From Elusimicrobiota bacterium (GTDB lineage Bacteria; Elusimicrobiota; Elusimicrobia; UBA1565; UBA9628), in contig JAMPYD010000026.1 in NCBI GenBank assembly GCA_023700845.1, positions 1 through 12,385 of the forward strand: 12,385 nucleotides of DNA. Reading direction: 5' to 3'. Every line of letters begins with the position of its first letter. Positions within the stretch are counted from its first letter, which is position 1. A program made the position numbers and the translations under genes. The notes beneath the pieces were generated by a model. That model saw only the letters and a list, made by a program, of their open reading frames with translations. It was not told the DNA's origin and made no database searches. Positions 1-7,945 of the stretch are shown one piece after another.

Positions 1-325
1 CCTCGACTCGCCCGCGGGCGTGGGATTTGGCCTCCTCCCCGTCGCGCTCGGCCTTTTCCCGGCGCAGCTGGTCGGTCAGGCCCTTCAGGTGTCCCTCGAC
101 CTCGTTCTTGAGGGCCTCCTGCTGGGACAGCAGGTTGGACGCGGCGGTGGCGCGCTCCCGCTCGGCGACGAGCTCCCTTTCCAGCAGCTCGATCCGCTTC
201 TGGAAGAAGTCCATCATCGGCGTCGACGCGGGCAGACGCGGCGGCGGCGCGATCAGCTCCGGGCGCGGCGGCGCGGGCGGCACGGGGCGGGGCGGAACGG
301 GCGGCTGGGGCTCGAGGGGGTCCAC
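1..325 (-). CDS. Proline-rich coiled-coil protein, N-terminal part (cut by window edge)
   Basis: This is a partial gene. About 108 codons are visible and the C-terminus lies beyond position 1. I chose the GTG at 325-323 because a purine-rich ribosome site (GGGAG) sits seven bases upstream, inside the end of the PorV-like gene, whose TAG stop is only one base away (327-329). Residues 1-35 are rich in proline (PQPPVPPRPVPPAPPRP) and are probably disordered. From about residue 37 (MMDFFQKRIELLERELVAER) the protein becomes charged and heptad-like to the edge, as expected for a coiled coil. There is no signal peptide, so it is probably cytoplasmic or membrane-peripheral. A later ATG pair at residues 37-38 has no ribosome site. 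I do not recognise the family. Its spacing says it is co-translated with the PorV-like gene. Confidence 0.72.
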   Translation of the reverse strand, partial: MDPLEPQPPVPPRPVPPAPPRPELIAPPPRLPASTPMMDFFQKRIELLERELVAERERATAASNLLSQQEALKNEVEGHLKGLTDQLRREKAERDGEEAKSHARGRVE

Positions 326-326
326 G

Positions 327-1310
327 CTATCTCTCCCGGTAGCGCCGCGAGATCTTCGCGGGCAGGTTGAAGCTGACCGACACGCGGTGAATCTGGGCCC
401 CGAGGTCCCCCGTGGGCGCGAACGCGTAGTCGAAGCTGAGATCGGACAGCTTCACGCCGAAGCCGAAGTTCAGCATGGACGTCATGCCCAGCGATTCATA
501 GGTCATGGAGTTGATGCCGGCGCGCACCGCGCCCTGGATGTTCTTCTGGATGTCGACGGTGTATTCCATACCGGCGGCGCCGTAAGGCAGGCTGTTGATC
601 GGGCCGACCGCCTCGATCGTGAGCAGGAGCGGCTTGATCGGGCGCACGCCGCCGCCGAAGCGCACGCGCGTGGGCAAGGTGTCGCGCACCTGATCGAACT
701 TCTGCCCCACGCCGAGGTTCTGGATCGCCATCGAGATGTCGTAGGTCTGGGAGGTCCCGTAAAAGCGCGAGTGCACGCCGAAGTCGCCGCCGTAGGCGTT
801 CGCGTGCTCGAGCAGGTCGGTGTGCAGGTACTTCACGGTCACGCCCATCGCGACGTCCACCTCGCTGTCGGAGAGATCGTAGATCGACTGGCCCCAGCCG
901 AGTTCGGCGAGGTAGGACCGCGGCTGGAACTCCCCCCGGCTCAGCCCGTTGACGTCGGTGCGCGTGATCGCGCCGACGTCGAGGTAGCGCACGCCCAGGG
1001 CCAGCACGGAGGAATCGTTGATCCGCTTGGCGACGGACGCGGCGTTGTAGGTGATGCCGGCGACGTACTGCGCGTGGAGGAACGTGGCCGAAAAGCGAGG
1101 CACCTGCGAGAGGCCCGCGGGGTTCCAGTAGAGCGAGGAGGCGTCGTTCGTCGCCACGGAGTACGCGCCGCCCATCGCGATGCCGCGCGCGCTCGTGTCG
1201 AGGAGAAGGAATTCCGAGCCGGTGGTTCCCGCCGCGGCGCGGCCGAAATCCGACGCGCCCGCGGGAAGGGCGAGCAGGGCGGCCGCGACGGCGAGGAGCG
1301 GGGCCCTCAC
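327..1310 (-). CDS. PorV/PorQ-family outer-membrane beta-barrel protein
   Basis: The protein has 327 residues and starts at a GTG that overlaps the TGA of the giant kelch gene (GTGA), so it is probably made by termination-reinitiation. A clear signal peptide (residues 1-19, MRAPLLAVAAALLALPAGA) precedes the family hallmark: FLLLDTSARGIAMGGAYSVA (34-53) followed by SSLYWNPAGLS (58-68). The rest alternates short amphipathic strands with many aromatic and glycine residues, ending in HRVSVSFNL, as expected for a FadL-like barrel in the outer membrane. In Bacteroidota, PorV binds type IX secretion cargo through its C-terminal domain and carries it to the surface attachment machinery, while PorQ is part of that machinery. 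The large gene just upstream encodes a protein with such a C-terminal domain, which supports a cargo-handling role. Family membership is well supported. A PorV-specific role, as opposed to a general barrel, is inferred. Confidence 0.86.
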   Translation of the reverse strand: MRAPLLAVAAALLALPAGASDFGRAAAGTTGSEFLLLDTSARGIAMGGAYSVATNDASSLYWNPAGLSQVPRFSATFLHAQYVAGITYNAASVAKRINDSSVLALGVRYLDVGAITRTDVNGLSRGEFQPRSYLAELGWGQSIYDLSDSEVDVAMGVTVKYLHTDLLEHANAYGGDFGVHSRFYGTSQTYDISMAIQNLGVGQKFDQVRDTLPTRVRFGGGVRPIKPLLLTIEAVGPINSLPYGAAGMEYTVDIQKNIQGAVRAGINSMTYESLGMTSMLNFGFGVKLSDLSFDYAFAPTGDLGAQIHRVSVSFNLPAKISRRYRER

Positions 1311-4300
1311 CGGATCACCGCCAGCTTGAGAATTTTCTTCGAGGAGCCGGACTCGACCATCACGAGGTAGACGCCGCTCGCGACGGACCGGCCGGAGCCG
1401 TTGGTGCCGCTCCAGGTCAGGAGCCCCGTGGAGTTCGCCCTGACGTCGAGCACCTGCTCTCCGCGCAGCGTGAAGATCCTCACGCGGGCGCCCGGCGGGA
1501 CGTTGTCGAGCGTCACGAACCCGTCGCGGCCGGCGTAGTAGGGGTTCGGGAAGAGCCGGGCGCTTTCCGCCGAGGTCGCGAGCGGGACCTGCCCGACCTG
1601 GAACAGCGAGAAGTGATTGATGCGGGCGGTCATTTTCCCGGTCGCGCTGTCGACGACGGTCTCGAGCGGGACGCAGGTGTTGCTTCCCGGCTCATAGCGC
1701 AGCAGCAAGGCGCGGGACGCGGGGATGGTGCCGAGCTCGGCGGCCGTGTAGGCGAAGGTGAAGTAAAGGCTTCCGATCGGCTGCAGCGAGGGCGTGGGCG
1801 TGATCGAGAAGGCGATGTTCGTCGCGTTCGGGCACAGCGTGGCGGCGGGCACGAACGAGGAGACCGTGACGAGCACGTCGGCCGGGAAGGTCCGGGCCGG
1901 CGCGCGCAGGACGACCTCGCGGCCGTTGCCGAGCGAGCCGAAGATGACGGAGTCCGAGGCGGCCAGCAGCGGGCCCTGCAGAGAGCCGACCGCGGCGCCG
2001 CCGTTGAACGTCCGGGTCGTGATGTAGTTCGAGAACTGCGAGAGCTGGCCGTACGGGTTGCTCGCGATGACGCGCACCGAGTAGGTCGCCCCGGTGACGA
2101 GGCCGGTGATCGTCGCGCCCGTCCCCCCGAACTTGGCCGAGAACGAAATGGCGGTCGAGATGTTGAGCGTGAAGTTGTCCGACGAGTAGGTGACCTGGTA
2201 GGTCGCCGAGGACGAGTTGTTGTTCGTCTCCCAGGCGACGGAGATGGTCGTGGGCGTGGTGTTGAGCGTCGTCAGCGCGACAGGGGCGGCCGGCAGGGTG
2301 TACGTCGAGCCGAAGACCGCCGGCGGCGAATCGGAGTCCTCGTCGTCGCCGTTGATCGCGACGATGTCGTAGCCGTACAGCGTGGAGGGAAGAAGCCCTC
2401 CGTAGCCCTGGCTGAAGGCGGCCACGAGGATGGGCGCCGTGGTCACCGCCACCACCGAGCCGTCGCTCGCGTACTCGGTGAGGCTCGTCCGGTAGCCCGT
2501 CTGGAGCGGGTTGTCGTTGTTGGTCCAGTTGATGAGGAAGCTTCCCGTCGTCAGCTGGCTGATCGGCGGCGTGAACGGACCGGGCGTCGCGGCGGCCGTG
2601 TAATGCGAGGCGGACGGCGACAGCGGACCCTCGCCCGCGCTCGTCACGGCGGAGACCCGGATCGAGTGCTCCGTGTTGGTCCCGAGGCCGACCTCGGTGA
2701 AGACGTTCGAGACGGGAGTCCCGAGCAGGACGTTGTTGGTCGCGTTGTAGACCCGGTAATTGGTCACGCCGCCGGGGTCGGCCCACCCCCACACGATCGA
2801 GGTCGTCGTGGCGTCGCTGGGAACGGGCTGCGTCACCGGAGCCCGGGTGCGCGTCGAGACGATGACGCTGAAGGGCGAACCCAGGCCGATGAGGTTGAAG
2901 GCCTGGACCCGGAAGTAATAGGTCGCGTTCGCGGAGAGGTTCGTGATCGTCGTGAAGTTCGTCGTGAGGTTGAACAGCCTCGGGACGGGAGTCGAGAAAT
3001 TGGTGACGAAGTTGTCGCTGGACTGCGTGACCTCGTAGGTCGTGCCGGGGTACGCGTTGCCGTTGGTGCCCCAGTACAGCAGCAGGTCGGAGAACGTGAC
3101 GGAGGCGATCGTCACGTTGACCGGGCAGGTGGACAGCGTGTACGAGGTCGGCCCGGCCGTGAGCGGCCCGTCGCCCGAGAGGTTGTAGGCGGCGACGATG
3201 ATGGAGGCCGTCGCTCCGGGGGCGAGCCCGTTCTGATAGAAGGTGGCGCGCGTCGCCAGCGACGTCGCGATGGTGCTGATGAAGACTCCCGTCGTGGCGT
3301 TGTAGACGCTGTAGCCGTTCACTCCGGCGATCTGGTCCCAGCTCCAGGTCATCACGGTGGTGCTGGCGGCGATGCCCGTCACGTTCGCCGGCGTGTTGCC
3401 CGCCCCGGTGAGGCGCGTGGGGCCGGCCTGGAGCATCTTGCCTTCGGAGTAGACGTCGTTGGCGCCCATGCGCAGGGCGTACCAGCCGTAGGGCATCGAG
3501 GACGCCGTCGGCGGGAGGGTCACCGTCAGCGACGTGTCGAGCGTGGCCTGGTTTCCCGGGGTCAGGAATATCTGGGTCGTCAGGTCGACGACGAAGCCGC
3601 CGTTTGATTGGGAGGCCGCGCCGCCGGAGCCCTCGATCTGCTGGAGGATCATATGCGGGAAGCTGAAGGCGGAGTTCCCCGAGGCGGCGCCGCCGCCGGA
3701 GGCCTCGGTTCCCCCCCGGAAGCGGTTTCCGGTCACGGTCAGGCTCGCGCCCGGGAGATACTGGGAGGCGTTCGTCGCCGTGATCGTCGATTGGCGGAAG
3801 CTCGGAGGCGAGTCCTTCGAGAAGCTGTCGGGCGTCGCGGTGAAGTAGCCGGCCTCGGCCGAGGCGTACAGCGCGACGCCGGCCCCGCCGAGGACGCCGT
3901 CGCTGCCGCCGATGCCGTACAGCTTGTTGTTCAACGCGAGGGTCATCGTGTGGAAGGCGCGCGGGCCGCCGAGGAACTTGACTCCGGCGACGCCTCCTCC
4001 GGTCACCCACGAGCTCGCGTTGATGTGGTACGTCTCGATCGAGCGCGGCACGTTGCCGAAGCGCTGCGAGCCGCCGCTGATCATCACGTTGCCGTTGGGC
4101 AGGAGGTTCGCCGTATGGTTGAAGCGGGGCTCGAGCAGGGGCAGCGCGTGGGTCGCCGTCCAGGTCAGGGCGACGGGGTCGTAGATGTAGGAGCGGTTGG
4201 CCTCGCCGAGGCCGTCGTTGCCGCCCGCGACCAGGACGCGGCCGTCGAAGAGCAAGGTCGCCGTGTGGGAGCGCAGCGGGGTCGGCATGGGGGCCACGGT

Positions 4301-7039
4301 GGTGCAGTTCGCCCCCCAGGAGTTGGCCGCCGGGTCGTAGACGGCGCTGGTGTTGAGAACCCCGTCCGCGTTGACGCCGCCGATCAGCATGATGTGCCCG
4401 CTCTTGAGCTGCACCGTCGCGTGGATCGCGCGCTGGCAGCCGGCGGGCATGGTCGCCGCCGCCATCCAGGTGTTCGAGGTCGAGATGAAGATCTCGGAGG
4501 TTCCGGTGATCACGTCGCCGGTGCCGAAGCCGCCGGCCACGAAGACCCGCCCGTCGGGAAGCATGATCGCGCTGTGGTTGCTGCGCGAGCTGATCATCGG
4601 GCTCGTCTCGAGGAAGAGCTTCGTGTCGGGGTAATAGATCTCGGCCGTGTTCGTCGAGCCGGTGCTCGCCGCGTTCGTCGTGAAGCCGCCGGCGACCAGG
4701 ACGCGCCCGTTCGGCAGCAAGGTCGCCGTATGGAGGTCGCGGACGTAGTTCATCGATCCGTTCACCGGCGTGAAAAGCTCCGATCCGGGGGTGAAGAGCT
4801 CGGCGTGGCTCAGGATGCTGGGGCCGTTCGTGCCGCCGGCGACCAGGATGTCGCCGCTCGGCAGCAGCGTCGAGGTGTGGAAGGCCCGGCGCTGGGCCGC
4901 GGCGCCGGCCGCGGCGGCGAAGTTCCTCTCCGAGAACACGAGCTGGAAGTAGTTGGACGCGGTGGCGACCTGCGTGGCGCAGGTCGCGCCGAGGCAGGCC
5001 CGGCCGCCGTAGAACACCCGGTCGTTGTTCGGCAGCAAGGTCGCCGTGTGGCCGTAGCGGTGGTCGCTGACGGAGATGCCCGGAGGCGGGGCGAGCTCCC
5101 ACTCGTTCGACTTGGGATTGTAGGTCTCGGCGTCGGCGAACGCCATGCTGCGAATGACGACCGTGGTCATGCCGACGTTGAACGTCTCGTCGACCAGGCT
5201 CGCCCCGTTCGTGGTGTACGTCATGTTCAGCTCGAGCTCGACGGTGTCCGTGGCGGCGAAGGCGCTGCCGGAGGCGAACGAGCCCGCGTTGTCGTTGTAG
5301 ACGATCGTTCCCGCGAGGCCGGTGAAAGTGGCGGAGACGTTGAGCTGCCCCTCGCCCCCCGCGGTCAAAGTGACGTTGCCCGCCGGGACGATGGCCGCCA
5401 CCGCGGCGCCGGTGAGCGTGATGGTGACGATGCCGTCTCGGATGACCGTGCCCGCGGCGAGGGTGAACGTGCCGCTGTTGATCGTCCTGCCCTCGAACTG
5501 CGCGTCCATCGGGATCGTGAAGTTCGCGGTGAGCGAGCCGCCGGTCAGGACGCCGTTCGTGGTCGTCGAGTCGATGGTCGCGGGCGTGAAGAGGACGTTG
5601 CCGCCGGCGCTGGCCAGGCCGTTGGACGAGGCGACGCCCAGGCGCGGGTAGAAGACGGCCTGCCCCTGCATCTGCGAGAGGGACGCCCCGGGATTCGACA
5701 CCGCGATGTTGCCGCAGTTTCCGGCCACGTCGCCGGCGTCGGAGGGCAGGCGGCAGCCGACCTCGGCGCCGGCGAGATTGATGCGCAGGCCGGTCGTGGG
5801 GACCGTTTCGCTGGCCGGCACGAAGCGGATCGCGCCCCAGGAGGCCATGACCGTCGGGGAGGACAGCCAGATCTCCCCGTTCGCGATCTGACCGACGACG
5901 GGCTTGTTGAGCAGGAAGTCGAGGTCGAGGATGCCCGTGCCGGAGTTGATCGTCGCCGTGGGCAGCACGACCCCGCCCGTCAGGTCGAAGACGACGGCGC
6001 TGCCGACCGCGAAGGTGTTGCCGCCCAGGTTGAGGGCGGACCCCTCGATGTAGGTGGTCGTGATGTTCCCCAGGCCGCCGAAGACGCTGACCTCGCCGTT
6101 GGCGGAGAGCACGGCCGAGTGCGAGTGGCGGCGGGTGCTCATCGTCGCCGCGGGGGTCACGCTGTTCGAGATCGGGTCGTAGATCTCGGCGCTTTCGGTG
6201 ATGCCGGTGTTGGCGAGGACGTCGCGCTTGTTGTAGCCGCCGATGACGAGCGCCTTGCCGTCGCCCATCAAGGTGGCGGTGTGGTGGGCGCGCGCCTCGA
6301 TCATCGGCGAGGCGGACTGGAAGGAGTTGCTCCCGGGGTCGTAGCGTTCGGTCGTGGGCAGGTACCCCCCCGTCGCGGTGACGAGCGGGTTCCGGCCGCC
6401 GGCGAACCAGACCCTGCCGTCCTTGAGCAAGGTGGCGGTGTGGCTGTAGCGCGCCGACAGCAGGCTCGGCGCCGCGCTGAAGGTCCCCTGCGTGCAGGCG
6501 GCCGCCGACGGGTTCGGGGTGAAGAACTCGCAGCTCTGGATGGCGTTGCCGACGCCGTCGGCGTTGGTGTTCTGCCCGCCGCAGATCAGGACCCGCCCGT
6601 CGTTGAGCAAGGTCGCCGTGTGATTGAAGCGGGCCGTCGCCAGGTTGATGGAGGGGCCGACCGTGACCGGGCCCCAATTGCCGGTCGCGGGATTGTAGAT
6701 GTTGGCGCTGTTCGTGGGGACGGGGACGGCGGCGTCGGTGGCCGCGGCGTTGCCGCCGACCACGAGCACGCACCCGTTGGTCATCAAGGTCGCGGTGTGA
6801 GAGGCGCGCGCGACGGTCATCGGGTTCGCGGAGTTGATGAGCGCGCTGCCGCGGGAGGCGGCGAAGATGACGGAGGTGGAGAGGGTCGTGCCGCCGTGGT
6901 CCACGCCGCCCACGATGAGAAGGTCGCCGGTGCTCAGGAGCGTCGCCGTGTGGGCCGTCCGGCGGTCCACGGCGCCGGAAACGGAAGGGAGCGCGGCCAG
7001 AATGAAGGCCGCGGTCAAACCCGTCCAAAGGCGTCTCAT
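1307..7039 (-). CDS. Giant secreted kelch-propeller/fibronectin III protein with Por/FlgD-type C-terminal sorting domain
   Basis: About 1910 residues, numbered from the ATG at 7039. Residues 1-23 form a signal peptide (MRRLWTGLTAAFILAALPSVSG). Residues 27-1065 hold 14 kelch repeats with the core R-x-x-H-T-A-T-L-L-x-x-G-R-V-L-x-x-G-G. The sixth is interrupted by about 310 unrelated residues (322-632). Residues 1067-1200 resemble the early-set/TIG domain that follows galactose-oxidase propellers. Five fibronectin III domains follow, starting near 1208, 1304, 1401, 1484 and 1584. A beta-rich region (1679-1815) ends in HFSLFQVG. Residues 1824-1910 form a FlgD-Ig/Por-type sorting domain with FPNPYYAG, VRIFTLRGEQV, WSGTNGSGR and ASGVYLVMVESG, ending in a basic KKILKLAVIR. 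It is probably a surface or extracellular adhesion or glycan-binding protein; no enzymatic function is evident. The frame is open upstream to 7153, but that part is AT-rich and holds a promoter. An ATG at 7054 is also possible. Neither start has a good ribosome site. Confidence 0.9.
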   Translation of the reverse strand: MRRLWTGLTAAFILAALPSVSGAVDRRTAHTATLLSTGDLLIVGGVDHGGTTLSTSVIFAASRGSALINSANPMTVARASHTATLMTNGCVLVVGGNAAATDAAVPVPTNSANIYNPATGNWGPVTVGPSINLATARFNHTATLLNDGRVLICGGQNTNADGVGNAIQSCEFFTPNPSAAACTQGTFSAAPSLLSARYSHTATLLKDGRVWFAGGRNPLVTATGGYLPTTERYDPGSNSFQSASPMIEARAHHTATLMGDGKALVIGGYNKRDVLANTGITESAEIYDPISNSVTPAATMSTRRHSHSAVLSANGEVSVFGGLGNITTTYIEGSALNLGGNTFAVGSAVVFDLTGGVVLPTATINSGTGILDLDFLLNKPVVGQIANGEIWLSSPTVMASWGAIRFVPASETVPTTGLRINLAGAEVGCRLPSDAGDVAGNCGNIAVSNPGASLSQMQGQAVFYPRLGVASSNGLASAGGNVLFTPATIDSTTTNGVLTGGSLTANFTIPMDAQFEGRTINSGTFTLAAGTVIRDGIVTITLTGAAVAAIVPAGNVTLTAGGEGQLNVSATFTGLAGTIVYNDNAGSFASGSAFAATDTVELELNMTYTTNGASLVDETFNVGMTTVVIRSMAFADAETYNPKSNEWELAPPPGISVSDHRYGHTATLLPNNDRVFYGGRACLGATCATQVATASNYFQLVFSERNFAAAAGAAAQRRAFHTSTLLPSGDILVAGGTNGPSILSHAELFTPGSELFTPVNGSMNYVRDLHTATLLPNGRVLVAGGFTTNAASTGSTNTAEIYYPDTKLFLETSPMISSRSNHSAIMLPDGRVFVAGGFGTGDVITGTSEIFISTSNTWMAAATMPAGCQRAIHATVQLKSGHIMLIGGVNADGVLNTSAVYDPAANSWGANCTTVAPMPTPLRSHTATLLFDGRVLVAGGNDGLGEANRSYIYDPVALTWTATHALPLLEPRFNHTANLLPNGNVMISGGSQRFGNVPRSIETYHINASSWVTGGGVAGVKFLGGPRAFHTMTLALNNKLYGIGGSDGVLGGAGVALYASAEAGYFTATPDSFSKDSPPSFRQSTITATNASQYLPGASLTVTGNRFRGGTEASGGGAASGNSAFSFPHMILQQIEGSGGAASQSNGGFVVDLTTQIFLTPGNQATLDTSLTVTLPPTASSMPYGWYALRMGANDVYSEGKMLQAGPTRLTGAGNTPANVTGIAASTTVMTWSWDQIAGVNGYSVYNATTGVFISTIATSLATRATFYQNGLAPGATASIIVAAYNLSGDGPLTAGPTSYTLSTCPVNVTIASVTFSDLLLYWGTNGNAYPGTTYEVTQSSDNFVTNFSTPVPRLFNLTTNFTTITNLSANATYYFRVQAFNLIGLGSPFSVIVSTRTRAPVTQPVPSDATTTSIVWGWADPGGVTNYRVYNATNNVLLGTPVSNVFTEVGLGTNTEHSIRVSAVTSAGEGPLSPSASHYTAAATPGPFTPPISQLTTGSFLINWTNNDNPLQTGYRTSLTEYASDGSVVAVTTAPILVAAFSQGYGGLLPSTLYGYDIVAINGDDEDSDSPPAVFGSTYTLPAAPVALTTLNTTPTTISVAWETNNNSSSATYQVTYSSDNFTLNISTAISFSAKFGGTGATITGLVTGATYSVRVIASNPYGQLSQFSNYITTRTFNGGAAVGSLQGPLLAASDSVIFGSLGNGREVVLRAPARTFPADVLVTVSSFVPAATLCPNATNIAFSITPTPSLQPIGSLYFTFAYTAAELGTIPASRALLLRYEPGSNTCVPLETVVDSATGKMTARINHFSLFQVGQVPLATSAESARLFPNPYYAGRDGFVTLDNVPPGARVRIFTLRGEQVLDVRANSTGLLTWSGTNGSGRSVASGVYLVMVESGSSKKILKLAVIR
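3840..6980 (-). repeat. Kelch-repeat coding tract (14 degenerate copies)
   Basis: On the plus strand a short degenerate unit, AGCAAGGTCGCCGTGTGG and variants, recurs near 4250, 4715, 5034, 6250, 6426, 6606, 6783 and 6939, with weaker copies near 4111 and 4863. It is the reverse complement of the codons for H-T-A-T-L-L, the most conserved strand of each kelch blade. Copies are roughly 160-210 bases apart except across the insert at about 5140-6075. The DNA is conserved enough that recombination between blades is plausible. Confidence 0.75.
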
Positions 7040-7099
7040 CGTGAGGCCGGTCATCAAGGTTGCGCCAAGCCGCTTGCGTCCGCCGCTTGCGTTGGACAG

Positions 7100-7128
7100 A
7101 GTGTAACCACGACCTGTTACGAAATCAA
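7100..7128 (-). promoter_or_regulatory. Candidate sigma70-type promoter for the giant kelch gene
   Basis: Reading the minus strand, TTGATT (7128-7123) is followed by a 17-base spacer and TACACT (7105-7100). Each box matches the consensus at four of six positions. It lies in an AT-rich island (about 7100-7160) in otherwise GC-rich DNA. Transcription would start near 7093, giving a leader of about 40-55 bases before the ATGs at 7054 and 7039. This is a prediction from sequence only. Confidence 0.5.
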
Positions 7129-7184
7129 TACAGAAGCCTTTACCCAATTGCAACTTAAGTCACATGGGCGGGGGCCGGCGCCTA

Positions 7185-7931
7185 TTAAGGTATGGTCAGG
7201 AGGGAGGCGCCCTTGTCCGAGTGCGGGTTCTCGGGGTCCAGCTGCTTCTTCTTGTCGACGGAGAAGAAATAGCGGTAGGTGCCGGGGTTGAGGTACAGCG
7301 TGACGGTCCAGGTGCCGTCGCCGTCGCGGCTCATGTCCTTGCGGCCGCCCCGGACGATGAAGGCGCCGACGAGCTCGACGTTCTTCGCCTTGGGCGCGTG
7401 AAGCTTGAACTCGGTGCGCAGGGCCTTGACCTTCCCGTCCGCGGCGGCGGCCGGGGCGGGCGCGGCGGGCTTGGACGCCGGCGAGGATTTCGTTCCGGCG
7501 TCGGCGGGCTTCGGCGTTTCCCGATGCTTCGGGGCGTCCGCGAGCATCGAGGGCTTCGGCGGCCGCGGGGCGTCGGCGGCGGGCTTGGCCGGGGCGGCGG
7601 GAGCCGGCTTGGGCGGCTCGGGCGCGGCGACCGGCTCGGGCGCGGGCGCCGCGGCGGTGGAGGCGGCGGGCGCCTCCGCGGCTTTGACGGGGCGCTTGCG
7701 CGGAACGGGCGCCGCGGCGATCACCGGCGCCTTCCAGTGCTGGTATACCTTCGCGGCCACGACTCCGGCGAACACGATCACGAGAACCGAGTCGAGGACG
7801 AGCAGGAAGGCCCAGAGCTTATGGGAGCCGCGGGGCGCGGGAGCCGCGGGCTCGGAGCCCTCCGCCGTGGCCGCCGGGGCGGGCGCGTCCTGGGGGTCCT
7901 GCTGCTTTCGGAGTCCGAAGAGATCAATCAT
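7185..7931 (-). CDS. Membrane-anchored protein with Pro/Ala linker and C-terminal CBM48/AMPK-beta-like early-set domain
   Basis: The protein has 248 residues. It starts at the ATG at 7931, with AGGA six bases upstream. A cytoplasm-like head (1-38) precedes one membrane span at about 39-60 (LWAFLLVLDSVLVIVFAGVV), with an acidic residue, D47, in the middle. Residues 68-165 are a long Pro/Ala/Lys-rich, low-complexity linker. Residues 168-248 match the glycogen-binding early-set fold (CBM48/isoamylase N-terminal/AMPK-beta type): FKLHAPKAKNVELVGAF, DGDGTWTVTLYLNPGTYRYF, and LDPENP near the end. The usual carbohydrate-contact motif after the second strand (FN-x-W) reads FIVRGGRKD here, so glycan binding by the usual tryptophan cannot be assumed. 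Positive charges flank both sides of the span, so orientation is uncertain. N-in/C-out would put the early-set domain in the periplasm. It lies between the sugar-phosphate operon and the secretion genes, with its own promoter. Function is unknown. Confidence 0.85.
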   Translation of the reverse strand: MIDLFGLRKQQDPQDAPAPAATAEGSEPAAPAPRGSHKLWAFLLVLDSVLVIVFAGVVAAKVYQHWKAPVIAAAPVPRKRPVKAAEAPAASTAAAPAPEPVAAPEPPKPAPAAPAKPAADAPRPPKPSMLADAPKHRETPKPADAGTKSSPASKPAAPAPAAAADGKVKALRTEFKLHAPKAKNVELVGAFIVRGGRKDMSRDGDGTWTVTLYLNPGTYRYFFSVDKKKQLDPENPHSDKGASLLTIP

Positions 7932-7945
7932 GGAGTGTCCTAGCG

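Noticed and set aside
27..1370. Plus-strand open frame opposite the PorV-like gene
   Set aside because: Shadow frame rich in Arg, Ala, Gly and Val. The opposite strand has a signal peptide and family motifs.
1692..7028. Second long minus-strand frame overlapping the kelch gene
   Set aside because: Arg/His/Pro-rich frameshifted copy of the same repeats. Only the 1307-7039 frame gives kelch, FN3 and a signal peptide.
7165..7184. GC-rich stretch after the CBM48-like gene as a terminator
   Set aside because: Only a short imperfect stem can be drawn and no T-run follows it on the minus strand.
3608..7291. Very long plus-strand open frame (about 1227 codons) opposite the kelch gene
   Set aside because: Its translation is Arg/Gly/Val-rich with no recognisable domain, as expected for an antisense shadow in GC-rich DNA. 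The minus strand carries clear kelch and FN3 domains.
7164..7943. Plus-strand open frame opposite the CBM48-like gene
   Set aside because: Gly/Arg-rich antisense of the Pro/Ala linker. No motif or ribosome site supports it.
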